64,000 bases of DNA from Hesseltinella vesiculosa (Eukaryota > Mucoromycota > Mucoromycetes > Mucorales > Cunninghamellaceae), in the NCBI GenBank assembly GCA_002104935.1, contig MCGT01000030.1, positions 124,001-188,000 on the forward strand. Reading direction: 5' to 3'. The notes below the pieces were generated by a model. The model worked only from the letters and a program-made list of their open reading frames with translations, made no database searches and had not been told where the DNA came from. The translations under genes were made by a program, and so were the position numbers. Below, one piece after another: positions 1 to 11,795 of the stretch. Position 1 is the first letter of the stretch. Every line of letters starts with the position of its first letter.

Positions 1-1700
1 ATTTCTTCCCCTTCGCACTTCTCGCTTATTTGCGCCTCTAGAAATGACTTACAACAGCCACCGCCGAGCCAACAGCAATGCCAGCAATGGCACCTGCGGA
101 GAGGGAAGAGTTGCCGCCTGCAGGATTGCTTCCTTGCGACCCACTGCCCTGTGAGCCACTACTCGGTGGTGGCGAGTTGTTGTTCGTGAGCCAGGCCATT
201 TTTGTAGGTGTTGTGATGTTCAAGATATCCACACGGCCGTAAAAATGGCCACCCCCTTGGCCGCCAAACAGAAAGAAGATAAAGCTTTCGCCTGTGGGTC
301 GTGTATAGAGCACAGCAGAGTTGCTACGAACATCGTTCAAGTTTTGCTTCACGATGTTTGGTATAGCGTCCGAGAGAGTGTTCTTGGCGTAGTCATAAAT
401 AAGCGCATAATCACTAGGACCTAGCCTCATTTTTAGCATGAAAGCAGAGTGTAAAAATGGAGATTTTACCAAACAAGTCGGTATTTCGGAACCCGCCAAA
501 AATGAGAATGCTGGTAGAGTTTGGCACTGGCATGATAAAATATGAGGTGATCCTCCTTTTTTTTTCTATTTCTTTTCTTTACAGAGGGTTGCTGTGTGGC
601 CGGAACGGGCTTCGCCAATATTAATAGAATTAAGTTTGGGAGTCAAAGCTTGCCATTGTGACGATGCAAGATTGAAGGACCAGATGTTAAGATCGGTTGG
701 ATTCGGTTGATATAAAGTGTCAATACTAAACACAGGCAAAGTCAAACCGCCAATGATGTAAATGGCTGATCCGTCAGCTGCTAAAGTAGCTGTGTGGTCG
801 GTACGTGTTGCATTGCCTGGCGTGTTTGCGTTGATGACCGACATTTGATTCTTGGAAGTTAATATTTTGTTAGTTTAGCTAAAGCATTCTTTTTTTGTTG
901 ACAAAGAAGTGAATGCTACTTACCAATGCCACATTGTACATCAAGACACTTGCCGAATTGGTATACAAGTCACCGCTTTAAAATTAATAGAAAGGGAGAG
1001 CAAAGATGAGAATGGCGGAGAAGGATTGTCATTTTTTTTTGTTACACGGCGCTGACGTTGAATATATTCCTGCCGCCAAACATCCAGACATTGCCCGACG
1101 GCAGCGTCACGCCTGCGCTTGAAGCACTATGATCCAACGTGAGAGAAAAAGGAATAAACCTCTGACCAAGCTAATCAAACCTTCTGTATTTTTTTTTTTT
1201 TAGTTTACGTGGCGTATAGGCTTGAGTTGGTACGATCGGTGATGGTCTGGATGATGCTGTTGTCCGTTGGATTCAACAAGTAGCCGATGGCTGTACCATT
1301 AAAGTTCGAGTCGCCACCGAAGACAAAGACACTCGGGATGTTTGATGGAGCTTGGACGGTGCTGATAACCGTATCATGGGTGCACACGGGCGAGTTTGCG
1401 ACGGTCCAGTTGAGGGTGAAGATCAACTCAAAGTTGAAATCGGCCAAGTCAAGTCGTCGAGCGGTGTTGGTGCACGGTATCCATGTAGAGTCGTTCCTGT
1501 TCTCGCCCCCAATACAATAAATACTCTGTCCAACGAGCGTGCACCCTACAAAAGCATCAAATATATATTTTAAGTCGTCGCATTTTTTCTCACATCCGTA
1601 ATAGACCTGCGCCAGAAGGGGGGTCCAGTGTTGGATTGTTTGTGAATTGGCCCTGACAAGACCACACAAGAAAAACGACAACCAGGACAAGAAAAAGCAT
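1..1700 (-). CDS. Kelch copy A: secreted-type kelch membrane protein, 3' end outside window
   Basis: First exon starts at ATG 1700-1698 and encodes a signal peptide (MLFLVLVVVFLVWSCQG). Spliced exons then give six kelch-type strands ending in double glycine: SIYCIGG, SVFVFGG, NVWMFGG, AIYIIGG, SILIFGG and FIFFLFGG, as expected for a six-bladed propeller. Several N-glycosylation sequons (NWT, NSS, NIT) are visible. A Ser/Pro/Gly-rich stalk (SPPPSSGSQGSGSQGS) leads into the first half of a membrane helix (AIAGIAVGSAVAV), which stops at a GTAAGT donor near position 50. The second half of the helix and the cytosolic tail lie beyond the left edge. Exons and splice sites look intact as far as visible. 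Copy D is its near-identical paralogue. The family resembles fungal proteins usually labelled galactose-oxidase/kelch-like, but no catalytic site is seen. A membrane-anchored recognition or adhesion role is inference. Confidence 0.8.
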
Positions 1701-2682
1701 CGTTTTCAAGTATGAAGAGAAAGAAGTAGACAAAAAAGGGCAATTGGGCTAGACGTGCTACAAATTAGCGGAGATCAGAAAAATGTGGCGAAGCGATTCT
1801 AATCAGAAGATTGGCTACAGCATTTTGACCAAAGAAGGACATTTTCTTCGCTTTTCCAGAATGACAAGAAGCAGATGGAGGGAAGTAGGCTAAAGGTGGG
1901 TAATTTTGGAGAACAGACGTCATAAGAATGGCAGTTATTGTATCGTTTCAACCAGGAGCAAGAATCCATTCTCTTGAACCTCATATTTTCTTGATCACGA
2001 TCATATTGCAATAGGTCAGTGTCGAGTAGTCATTTTAGCATTGAAGCTAGTTTGCTGAGTGCTTAAAAGGTTTGCATTGTGTCTTAAAGGTTCGGTTGAT
2101 CACTTAACATGGTTGCTTTTGATTGTAAGGGAAGGTGAGTGTCGATAGTACCTTGAGCAATGTTGGTGTCCGTGACTAGCTGCTCTTCCGAAATTTCATG
2201 GCTTAAACTTGCGTCCACAGGTCATTATCTGGGTGTGTTATATACTTCCTCTTGGCAGAGCACCGTAGTGTAAGGACATCCATCAGGTCAAACTGATGGT
2301 CAAAAAAAAAAAAAAAAAAAAAAAGGCATCACCCGTTGGCGTTCATTGAAATTTCGCGTTGCTGGATATGACTTTCAGCATGCATGACCAAAGCTGGACT
2401 GCGAAGTGTTGTTGCTCGAGAGCTCAACGATTTTGATGGTGTTGTGATGTTTACGACATCGAGTTTGTCGGAGAAGCCATCATTTTCTATAGGAAACAAG
2501 AAGATATAACTACCAGCCGTACGGCCCCCTTTTTTTATTGTATACAGAGAGTTGGAAAGGTTTATGAGGAACATTTATAGCGTCGACTTGTCAAACACTT
2601 GAACGAAATGAGAATGACAAGTAGCAGTAGAAGCCAAGCTTCGTTGATTGTGAGTCTAAGCTCTGATAGATTTCCTTCTGTT
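1701..2682. other. Spacer A-B: promoter side of A and 3' side of B
   Basis: No intact gene. The left part should contain the promoter of copy A, transcribed leftwards. The block around 2030-2330 recurs nearly unchanged at 12110-12400 and in weaker form at 5140-5290 and 8430-8580, so it belongs to the duplicated unit. A run of about 21 A lies at 2300-2320. Confidence 0.6.
2329..2580 (-). pseudogene. Kelch gene remnant in spacer A-B
   Basis: On the minus strand an 81-codon reading frame keeps the ending of the last kelch blade: GSYIFLFPIENDGF is followed by LDVVNITTPSK, matching FIFFLFGG...VDILNITTPSK of the intact genes. The diagnostic double glycine, the stalk and the membrane helix are gone. 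This is best read as a decayed fragment of another array member. An almost identical fragment lies at 12373-12640. Confidence 0.6.
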
Positions 2683-4816
2683 TTATTTCGTCTGCGATGG
2701 ATCGCAGTCAAAAGGTTTATTGAGTCCTTCAAAAGGCTTCGTGGACCATTCAACAGGCTTGTCAGATGCTTCAGTAGACTGGGTGTGGGCTTCAAATGGC
2801 TTTTCTGGCGATTCAAAAGGTTTGGTTCGGTCTTCAGAAGGCACAGTCGAGCCTTCAAATGGTTTGTTTTTGGCTTGAATGTCTTGATTGTCAGAGACAA
2901 CGGTGGTGGCATCAGGAGTGCCAGCTTCCCTGTCCTCTTGCTGTTTCGAGATATCGTTACGGGGGTCCGTTTCCAAGGCTTCGCTTATGATTTGACGGTT
3001 TTTCTTTTTCCCAATGAACCAGAGGACAAAAGCACCAATCACGCCAAACTAAACAAAGTTATCAGTCTCTTCCCCTGGACACTCATCCCATATGTGAGCT
3101 TCTAAAGATAGCTTACAACAGCTACTACCGAGCCAACAGCAATACCAGCAATAGCGCTGGTGGAGAGGGAGGAGCTGCTGTCAGCAGCATTGCTTCCTTG
3201 GGAACTGCTGGCCTGTGGCCCGCTGCCTTGTGAACCACTGCTTGGTGGCGGGGAGTTATTGTTCGAGAGCCAGACCATTTTCGATGGTGTTGTGACGTTC
3301 AAGATATCCACGCGGCTATTCAAATGGCCGTTAGCAGGACCGCCAAACAGAAAGAAGATGAAGCTTTCGCCAGTGGATCGTGTATACAGAACTGCAGAGT
3401 TGCCTTGGACGTCGTTCAGGTTCTGACTAGCGAAGTTAGGCCTGGCATCAGACAATGTATTTTGGGCGTAGTCGTAAATAAGCGCATAATCATTTGGAGC
3501 TTGCCCTTTTTTAAGATGAAGAGAGAAAGATTAAAATCAAAGCCGCAGAGAGTGACCAATAGCCTACAGTTGGGGAGACTATTCTGGTAACCACCAAAAA
3601 TAAGGATACTGGTAGTGTGTGGCACTGGCAAAATACAGAAGGAGCGTGAGCCTCTTGTTTTCTTTCTACTTCTTCTCTTTACGGAGGGTTGCAGTGTGGC
3701 TGGAACGGCCTTGGCCAATATTTGGGGAATTGAGTTTGGGAGAAATAGTTTGCCATTGGGACGATGCAAGATTAAAGGACCAGATGTTGAGATCGGCTGG
3801 ATTCGTTTGTGTTGCAGGGACAGCACCAAATGCTGACACAGTAAGACCACCAATGATGTAAATCGCTGATCCGTCTGCTGCCAAAGTAGCCGTATGCATT
3901 ACACGTGTTGCATTGCCTGGCGAGTTTGTGTTGATGACCGACATTTGATTCTTGGAAAGTTGATAAATTTGTTAGTGCCTTCATTTTTGTTTGCAAAGGC
4001 ATCGATGTTACTTACTGATGCTACATTGTACATCAAGACGCTTGTGCTAACGGCCACCCAATTACTATTTTTTTAAAAAAAAAACGGAAGGTGCAAAAAA
4101 AGAGATGGGCGGACTGTAATAAAATCGGAAATTGCCATTTTTGTTTACCCTCCGCTTGGGAATACATTTTCGCCACCGAACATCCAGACATTGCCAGAAG
4201 GCAATGTCACGCCTGCACTGGAAAACCTGTGATCCAAAGAGAAAGATAAATACAAGTCTTTGTTCAAGGCCATTACGGGCCTATCATATTTGTTTCCATT
4301 GTGCTCTTTTTTTTTTTTTTTTTGGTTTACGTGGTGAAAAGGCTTGAATTAGTGGGATCGGTGATGGTTTGGATGATGCTGTTATCCATTGGGTTCATCA
4401 AGTAGCCGAGCGCTGTACCTTTAAAGGTCGAGTCGCCACCAAACACAAAGACGCCTGGGGTGTTGGTTGGCGTTTGGACATTGCTGACAACCATATCGTG
4501 GGTGCAAACGGCGGCGTTTGAAACGGTCCAGTTAAGGGTGAAGATCAACTCAAAGTTGAAATCGGCCAAATCAAGTCGTCGAGTGATGTTGTTGCAGGGT
4601 AAAGCGTAATGATTGTTCTGGCCCCCAATACAATAAATACTCTGTCCAACAAGCGTGCATCCTACAAAAGTACCAAGCATGGTTTTTTAGCTCTCGCCTT
4701 TTTTTCCGTGGCCGAAGCAGACCTGCGCCAGCAGGAGGATCAAGTGTTGGAATATTTGTGAAATCGCCCCGACAAGAGCATACAAGAAAAGCGAAAGCCA
4801 GAACAAAAAAGAACAT
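2683..4816 (-). CDS. Kelch copy B: kelch membrane protein with full KPFE tail
   Basis: ATG at 4816-4814 opens a signal peptide (MFFFVLAFAFLVCSCRG). Short exons then encode six kelch motifs (SIYCIGG, VFVFGG, NVWMFGG, AIYIIGG, SILIFGG, FIFFLFGG), a Ser/Gly stalk and a membrane helix. The helix is split by an intron between GSVVAV and FGVIGAFVLWFIG. Here the juxtamembrane lysines (GKKKNRQ) are coded by a mixed A/G tract in the correct frame, so the reading frame enters a tail of roughly 100 residues. The tail carries KPFEGSTVPSEDR, TKPFESPE, KPFEAH, KPVEWST, KPFEGLN and KPFD and ends at 2683. All exons look functional. This is a type I membrane topology with a propeller outside and a motif-rich tail inside. 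It is closest in arrangement to copy E. The biological ligand is unknown. Confidence 0.85.
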
Positions 4817-5862
4817 GGTCTTCAAGAACTTTGAAGAGAAAAGAAGTTGACAAAAACGGGCAATCTGGCCAGACGTTGTCAAAGGAACAGCGTGACACAA
4901 ATTAGCGGACGTCAAAAAATGTGGCGAAGGTGGTTGGCTGAATAATATTTTGACCAAAGAAGGTTGTTTTTCTTCAGTTGGCCAGAATAAGGAGCAATTT
5001 GAGCCATACAAGGTTATTTTATGAGAAAGACACGGTGAGGAACATGTAAAAGGTTCACCATTTTGGAGAACAGGGCTCATAAACACGACACGCATTGTAT
5101 CAAGCCGATACGAAAATCCAATCTCGTCGACGGTGCCTGGTGCAATGTTGACTCCGTGACTTGCGGCTCTCCCGAAATTTCATGGTGTGAGCCTGCTTCC
5201 AAGTTGATATCTCGGCGTTTTTGATACATCCTCTTCGCATAGCACCTGCGTGTAAGAGTGTCAATCAAGCGAAATTATAGGGAAAAAAAATCAGCATCGC
5301 CCTGTTGATGTTCAATGAATTTTCATGTGCCTGGCAATGAATCTCGGCATCATGCCCTGATCCAAGAGCAATACGGACGGATGGCACGTATCAGAAATTA
5401 AGGTTTACCGCCATGTAGATTTCCTCTTTGTGCGCCAAAGATCAGTTGCGGAGTCTGAGGGTAGGAAGGTTCAAAACGAAACTTGTGAAAAGTTGGCTGG
5501 GTGACCTTCACCAATGGGCGTGATTTTTTCAACACCATCATCATTCACTCATTTGCGCACGTACACAAAATTTCATATCGGCCAGACCACGCAAAAGTGT
5601 GGTGTACGCAATTGATTTTTTTTTTTCAAAATGAGATTACCATATTTAGTTGATGAGCCTACCGCATTTTTTTTTCTTTGGAGTCGTGAAATATTCGTGT
5701 CATCAGTTTGACAAAAAAAACCAGAAGGAGAGCGATATGTAATGTAGCATAAAAGATATATTCATAATTCGTAGGAGACGATAATGACACAATTGAAAAG
5801 GCAAGACAGTGACCAAATTTCGTTTATTGTGAGAGGTTGAACGCCCGGTTATATTCTACTCA
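4817..5862. other. Spacer B-C with ancestral array sequence
   Basis: No intact coding region. The stretch around 5140-5340 shares short stretches with the other three spacers (for example the CCGAAATTTCATGG core near 5175), so it derives from the array repeat unit. The part from about 5455 is a dispersed repeat listed separately. Confidence 0.5.
5455..5690. repeat. Dispersed repeat, copy 1
   Basis: Shares extended stretches with 9240-9475, including GTACACAAAATTTCATA and GATTACCATATTTAGTTGA, and the pattern of two divergent TGGCTGGG(T/C)GACCTTCACCAAT cores. More distant relatives lie at 22433-23240, 45115-45440 and 61640-61740. No coding capacity. Confidence 0.65.
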
Positions 5863-7964
5863 TTAGGTCCGCGATGGTTCGTCATCGAAAGGCTTATTGA
5901 GTCCTTCAAAAGGTTTGGTGGACCATTCAACAGGCTTGTCAGGTGCTTCGAAGGGTTTGTTTAGCTCTTCAGGAACTTGGCTATGTCCATCAAATGGTTT
6001 TTCTGGTGATTCAAAAGGTTTGGTTCGGTCTTCAGAAGGCACAGTCGAGCCCTCAAACGGCTTGCTTTTGGACGGAACACCTTGATTGTCAGAGACAACA
6101 ATGGTAGCATCAGGAGTGCCGGTTTCCGTGACCTGTTGCGCGTTCGAAATGTCGTTACGCGGATCGGTTTCTAAGACATCACTTATGTTTTGTCGTTTTT
6201 TTTTTTCGCAATGTACCAGAGGGCAAAAGCACCAATCACCCCTAACTAAACAAATAAAAAGGGTATCAGTCTCTTCCCCTGGAGACCCATCAGATATAGA
6301 GGTGACTTACGACAGCCACCGCCGAACCAACAGCAATGCCAGCAATGGCGCCGGAGGAGAGGGAAGAGCTACCGCTAGCAGAATTGTTTCCTTGTGAGTC
6401 ATTGCCCTGTGGATTTGTGTTTGGTGGTGGAGAGTTGTTGTTCGTGAGCCAGGCCATTTTTGATGGTGTTGTGATGTTCAAGATATCAACACGGCCAACC
6501 ATACGGCCAGTGGATGGGGCGCCAAACAGAAAGAAGATAAAGCTTTCGCCTGTGGGTCGTGTATAGAGCACAGCAGAGTTGCTATGGATATCGTTCAAGT
6601 TTTGCTTCACGATGTTTGGTCTAGCATCCGAGAGAGTGTTCTGGGCGTAGTCATAAATAAGAGCATAATCACCAGGAGCTAACCTCATTTTTAGCATGAA
6701 GTCGAAAGGTAAAAATCAAGGTCGCAGAGTGTACAAATGGAGATGGAGATTTTACCATTGAAGTCGGAATTTCGGTACCCACCAAAAATAAGAATGTTGG
6801 TAGAGTTGGGCACTGGCAAAATAACATATGAGATGATCCTCCTTTTTTTCTATTTGTTTTGTTTACAGAGGGTTGCTGTGTGAATGGAACGGCCTTCGCC
6901 AATATCTGGGGAACTAAGTTTGGGAGTCAAAGCCTGCCATTGCGACGAAGCAAGATTGAAGGACCAGATGTTAAGATCGGCTGGAATCGGTTGATAGATA
7001 GGGTTAGCGCCAAACGCAGGCACAGTCAAACCGCCAATGATGTAAATGGCTGATCCGTCAGCTGCTAAAGTAGCTGTGTGGTCGGTACGTGTTGCATTGC
7101 CTGGCGTGTTTGCGTTGATGACCGACATTTGATTCTTGGAAGTTAATATTTTGTTAGATCAGCTAAAGCCTTCTTTTTTTGTTGACAAAGAAGTGGATGC
7201 TACTTACTGATGCCACATTGTACAACAAGATGGCTGCCGTATTGGCACTCCAGTCACCGCTATAAAGCAAAAGGAAGAGAGCGCAAGATGAGAATGGCGG
7301 AGAAGAATTGCCCAATTTTTTGTTACGTGAAATTGAATAAATTTCTGCCGCCAAACATCCAGACATTGCCCGACGGCAGCGTCACGCCTGCACTTGAACC
7401 ACTATGATCCAACGTGAGAGAAAAATAAACCTTTGACCAACAACCAAGTTTCCCTTTTTTTTTTTTAGTTTACGTGGCATATATGCTTGAATTGGTGGGG
7501 TCGGTAATGGTCTGGACGATGCTGTAGTCCGTTGGATTTATCAAGTAGCCGATGGATGTTCCCATAAAAGTAGAGTCGCCACCAAAGATAAAGACGCTGG
7601 GGGTGTTTGATGGAGCTTGGACATTGCTGATAACCATATCTTGGGTACACACGGGGGTGCTTGAAACAGTCCAGTTGAGGGTGAAGATCAGCTCAAAGTT
7701 GAAATCGGCCAAGTCAAGTCGTCGAGTGGTGTTGGTGCACGATATGGGTGAAGAGTAGTTGTAGTTCTCGCCCCCAATACAATGAATACTTTGTCCAACA
7801 AGCGTGCATCCTACAAAAGTAACAAGCATATTTTTTAGCTCTCACTTTTTTTTTCGTAGCCAAAGCAGACCTGCACCAGAAGGAGGGTCCAATGGTGGAT
7901 TATTTACGAATTGGCCCTGACAAGAACACACAAGAAAAACAACAACCAGTCCAAAAAAGAGCAT
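5863..7964 (-). CDS. Kelch copy C: kelch membrane protein, tail out of frame
   Basis: ATG at 7964-7962 (MLFFGLVVVFLVCSCQG signal peptide). Six kelch motifs, stalk and split membrane helix (GSAVAV then LGVIGAFALWYIA) are intact. Directly after the helix the minus strand has GCG followed by ten A. In the helix frame this reads AKKKTTKHK and then TGA at 6179-6181, giving a protein with a ten-residue cytosolic end. The conserved tail (KSKPFEGSTVPSEDR, TKPFESPE, KPFDGHSQVP, KPFEAPD, KPVEWST, KPFEGLN, KPFDDEPSRT, stop at 5863) stays open in the other frame. One base fewer in the A tract would join the two. The coordinates include the tail frame; the conventional CDS would end at 6179. It may be a genuine short isoform, an expression switch, a broken tail or an assembly error in the homopolymer. 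Confidence 0.75.
6196..6205 (-). repeat. A10 homopolymer at helix-tail junction of copy C
   Basis: Ten T on the plus strand, so ten A on the coding strand, sit exactly between membrane-helix codons and tail codons. Nine would keep frame. The position matches the 9-base run of copy D. Confidence 0.8.
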
Positions 7965-8699
7965 AGTTTTCAAGTGCTTTGAAGAGAAAGAAGAAGATAA
8001 AAAAGGGCAATCTGGCTGGGCAGTCGACGGTGCTACGAATTAGCGGAATAAAAAAATTGTGGCGAAGGCGAGGCTGGGAAATTATTTTGACCAAAGAAGG
8101 TTGTTTTCCTTCGGTTGGCCAGTATGAGAGCAATAATTTGAGCCAAACAAGGACATTTTATGAGAAGCAAACGGCGGGGTACATGCAAAAGGTGGAGGCT
8201 ATTTTGGAGATCAGTGCTCATAGATATGGCACGCATTGCATCAAGTAGAGGCAAAGATACATTCTCTTGAGCATCATTTTTTTATGGTCATCCTGTTGCA
8301 GTAGGCAAGAGTGGAATAGCTATATATTGAGTGCTTAAAAGGCTTTCACTCTCAACAGGTTTGCTTATTGAATGCTTGCTTTTGATTGGAAGGGATAGTG
8401 ATCGTCGACGATACCTGGAGCAAAGTCGGTTTCCGTGTCTAGCTGCCCTTTGGAAAGTTCATGGCATGAGCCTGCTTCTATACCATTTTCTAGGTGTTTT
8501 GTTTTTATACTTCCTCCTGGCAGAGCGCCAGGATGTAGTGGCGTCCATCAGGTCAAACTGCTGGCTAAAAAAAAAAACCAGCATCACCCGGTTGACATTG
8601 TGGAATTTTCACGTCCCTGCAAGCACTGTTCCTACGGGTAGTACCAAGGATAACACCTGTCAAAAAGCAAGATTTGACGTCAAGTAGAATTGCCATCTT

Positions 8700-8960
8700 G
8701 TGAGCCAAAGCTCGTATGCGGAGTGTACGTGCTCGAGAGCTCATCGATCTCGTTCCCGTTGTGACGTTAAGATAGCGACTCTACCTGAGACAGCATGGTT
8801 GTCTGTACCAAACAAGGAGATAAACTGCCTGCGATTTGGCCCAGAATACAAGAGAGACAGCTGCTTTGGGCGTCGTTCAAGTTTGGTCGGTGATGGTCAG
8901 CGAGAAAAAAAAGAAGAACCTTGTGTGTTTTTTTCTGGCGCTCTCTGACTCTCCGTTTCA
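8700..8960 (-). pseudogene. Kelch gene remnant in spacer C-D
   Basis: Aligns by eye with the remnants at 2329-2580 and 12373-12640: the plus-strand GTGCTCGAGAGCTCATCGAT corresponds to TTGCTCGAGAGCTCAACGAT there, followed by the GTTGTGACGTT segment that in live genes encodes the NITTPSK region. It is more decayed than the other two and has no usable frame. Confidence 0.45.
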
Positions 8961-9114
8961 TTCATTGTGTTTTATGGTTATGTTCACTCTCCGCGCGGTG
9001 TCTTCGTTTCCTGGCCAGCGCGCTCAAGGTGACCGGCTAAGATCCATCTGACTCTTCCTTGGGATGTCTTTGAGAGTTTTCGTGTCAGTCAAGGTTGTTT
9101 CTAATCATTCTGTG

Positions 9115-9475
9115 CTGGTATACAAAATTTGGAATGAATTTATTTAGAGCAATTTTGCACTATGCTTTTTTGTTAAATTGCCTGGGGACCCCCTGGTGAA
9201 AATGGCCACTTTTTCATTATTTTTAGCTGAGGAATTGGAAGACTCAAAACGAACCTAGTCGAAAGCTGGCTGGGCGACCTTCACCAATCGACGTGGTTTT
9301 TACACCATCATCATAATTCACGTGTTTGCGTACGTACACAAAATTTCATAACAGCCAGATCACTCAAAAGCGTGGTGTACGCATTTGATTTTTTTTTTCC
9401 AAAATGAAAAAAAGCTGGATTACCATATTTAGTTGACAAGCCTACCACTTTTATTCTCAGGGACCAACTTTACCA
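9115..9475. repeat. Dispersed repeat, copy 2
   Basis: Begins near TTTATTTAGAGCAATTTTGC and runs to the AATGAAAAAAAGCTGGATTACC region. The same order of blocks appears at 22455-22735: GCAATTTTGCACT, TTGCCTGGGG(A/G)(C/T)CCCCTGG, TTTTTAGCTG, TTCACCAATCGAC and CACTCAAAAGCG. No open frame. Probably a fragment of a non-autonomous mobile element. Confidence 0.7.
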
Positions 9476-9719
9476 AAAATGCAATTCTTTTTTTTTTTTT
9501 TCTTCGGATTGCTGCAGAAGAGTGAATGAGGAAATCGTTGTATCATCAACTTTTCAAAAGAAACTAAAGGGAAGTGATAATTGTGTAATAAACCTTTTCA
9601 TAATCGGCAAGAGATGAAAGAGATCATGACACAATAGAGAGGCAGAAATGGAGAAATAACGCAGCGACCAAGCTTCCTTTATTGGGAGACTATACTCCCA
9701 ATTTTTCTACTCATCAGGT

Positions 9720-11795
9720 CTACGCTGGTTCGTGGTCAAAAGGCTTATTGAGTCCTTCAAAAGGTTTGGTGGACCAGTCAACAGGCTTGCCAGGTACTTT
9801 GATCGCCTCGTTCAACTCTTCAGGCACTTGGCTATGTCCATCAAATGGTTTTTCTGGTGATTCAAAAGGTTTGGTTCGGTCTTCAGAAGGCACAGTCGAG
9901 CCCTCAAATGGTTTGCTTTTGGATGGAGCGCCTTTATTGTCTGAGACAGCAGTGGTAGCATCAGGAGTGCCGGTTTCCATGACCTGTTGCGCGTTCGAAA
10001 TGTCGTTACGCGGATCGGTTTCCAAGACATCACTTATGTTTTGTCGGTTCTTTTTTTTTCGCAATGTACCAGAGGGCAAAAGCACCAATTACGCCAAACT
10101 AAACAAATAAAATGATGTCAAATTCTTCCCCTTCGCACTTCTCGCTTATTTGCGCCTCTAGAAATGACTTACAACAGCCATCGCCGAGCCAACAGCAATG
10201 CCAGCAATGGCACCTGCGGAGAGGGAAGAGTTGCCGCCTGCAGAATTGCTTCCTTGCGACCCACTGCCCTGTGAGCCACTACTCGGTGGTGGCGAGTTGT
10301 TGTTCGTGAGCCAGGCCATTTTTGATGGTGTTGTGATGTTCAAGATATCCACGCGGCTGTAATAATTGCCAGTGGATTGGCCGCCAAACAGAAAGAAAAT
10401 AAAGCTTTCGCCTGTGGGTCGTGTATAGAGCACAGCAGAATTTCTAACGACATCGTTCAAGTTTTGCTTCACGATGTTTGGTATAGCGTCCGAGAGAGTG
10501 TTCTTGGCGTAGTCATAAATAAGCGCATAATCACTAGGACCTAGCCTCATTTTTAGCATGAAAGCAGAGTGTAAAAATGGAGATTTTACCAAACAAGTTG
10601 GCGTTTCGGTACCCGCCAAAAATGAGAATGCTAGTAGAGTTTGGCACTGGCATAATAAAATATGAGATGATCCTCCTTTTTTTCTATTTCTTTTCTTTAC
10701 AGAGGGTTGCTGTGTGGCAGGAACGGGCTTCGCCAATATTAATAGAATTAAGTTTGGGAGTCAAAGCTTGCCATTGTGACGATGCAAGATTGAAGGACCA
10801 GATGTTAAGATCGGTTAGATTCGGTTGGTATAAAGTGTCAATACTAAATGGAGGTAAAGTCAAACCGCCAATGATGTAAATGGCTGATCCGTCAGCTGCT
10901 AAAGTAGCTGTGTGGTCGATACGTGTTGCATTGCCTGGCGTGTTTGCGTTGATGACCGACATTTGATTCTTGGAAGTTAATATTTTGTTAGTTTAGCTAA
11001 AGCATTCTTTTTTTGTTGCCAAAGAAGTGGATGTTACTTACTGATGCCACATTGTATATCAAGACACTTGCCGAATTGGTATACCAGTCACCACTATAAA
11101 ATAATAAGAAGGGAGAGCTAAGACGAGAATGGCGGAGAAGGATTGTCATTTTTTTTGTTACACGGCGCTGACGTTGAATATATTCCTGCCGCCAAACATC
11201 CAGACATTGCCCGACGGCAGCCAACGTGAGAGAAAAAGGAATAAACCTCTGACCAAGCTAATCAAATCTTCTGTATTTTTTTTTTTTTTTAGTTTACGTG
11301 GCGTATAGGCTTGAGTTGGTACGATCGGTGATGGTCTGGATGATGCTGTTGTCCGTTGGATTCAACAAGTAGCCGATGGCTGTACCATTAAAGGTCGAGT
11401 CGCCACCGAAGACAAAGACGCTCGGGGTGTTTGATGGAGCTTGGACGGTGCTGATAACCGTATTATGGGTGCACACGGGGGAGTTTGCAACGGTCCAGTT
11501 GAGGGTGAAGATCAGCTCAAAGTTGAAATCGGCCAAATCAAGTCGTCGAGCGGTGTTGGTGCACGGTATCCATGTAGAGGTGTTCCTGTTCTCGCCTCCA
11601 ATACAATAAATACTCTGTCCAACGAGCGTGCACCCTACAAAAGCATCAAATATATATTTTTAAGTCGTCACTTTTTTTTTCTCACAGCCAAAATAGACCT
11701 GCGCCAGAAGGGGGGTCCAGTGTTGGATTGTTTGTGAAATCTCCCTGACAAGAACACACAAGAAAAACGACAACCAGGACAAGAAAGAGCACCAT
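9720..11795 (-). CDS. Kelch copy D: tail out of frame and one splice acceptor lost
   Basis: ATG at 11795-11793 (MVLFLVLVVVFLVCSCQG). It is the near twin of copy A over the ectodomain. Two lesions stand out. At 11220/11221, 29 bases present in A are missing: seven intron bases with the AG acceptor and 22 bases of the exon encoding the third kelch strand. Skipping that 81-nt exon would keep the frame but remove one blade. After the membrane helix (FGVIGAFALWYIA), nine A followed by GAACC put the frame into AKKKEPTKHK and TGA at 10030-10032. The conserved tail (KSKPFEGSTVPSEDR, TKPFESPE, KPFDGHSQVP, KPVDWST, KPFEGLN, KPFDHEPA) remains open to 9720 in the other frame. It may be a pseudogene in the making or a source of variant isoforms. 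Confidence 0.65.
10051..10059 (-). repeat. A9 homopolymer at helix-tail junction of copy D
   Basis: Nine A on the coding strand immediately after the helix codons. Eight would keep the tail in frame. The location equals the A10 tract of copy C, while copies B and E have interrupted A/G or A/C tracts that are in frame. Confidence 0.8.

Larger units (their letters stand above)
7965..9719. other. Spacer C-D, longest spacer of the array
   Basis: Contains the promoter side of copy C and the 3' side of copy D. It holds array-derived sequence at about 8260-8620, a kelch remnant near 8700-8960, a dispersed repeat at about 9115-9475, and AT-rich sequence to 9700. No intact gene is supported. Confidence 0.55.

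Noticed and set aside
1040..1150. Stops inside kelch reading frames as evidence that copy A is a pseudogene
   Set aside because: They fall in introns with good GT/AG borders; splicing restores an open frame.
2599..3105. Plus-strand frame of 168 codons opposite the tail of kelch copy B
   Set aside because: It is the reverse complement of the conserved tail, has no domain, and the same shadow appears opposite copies C, D and E.
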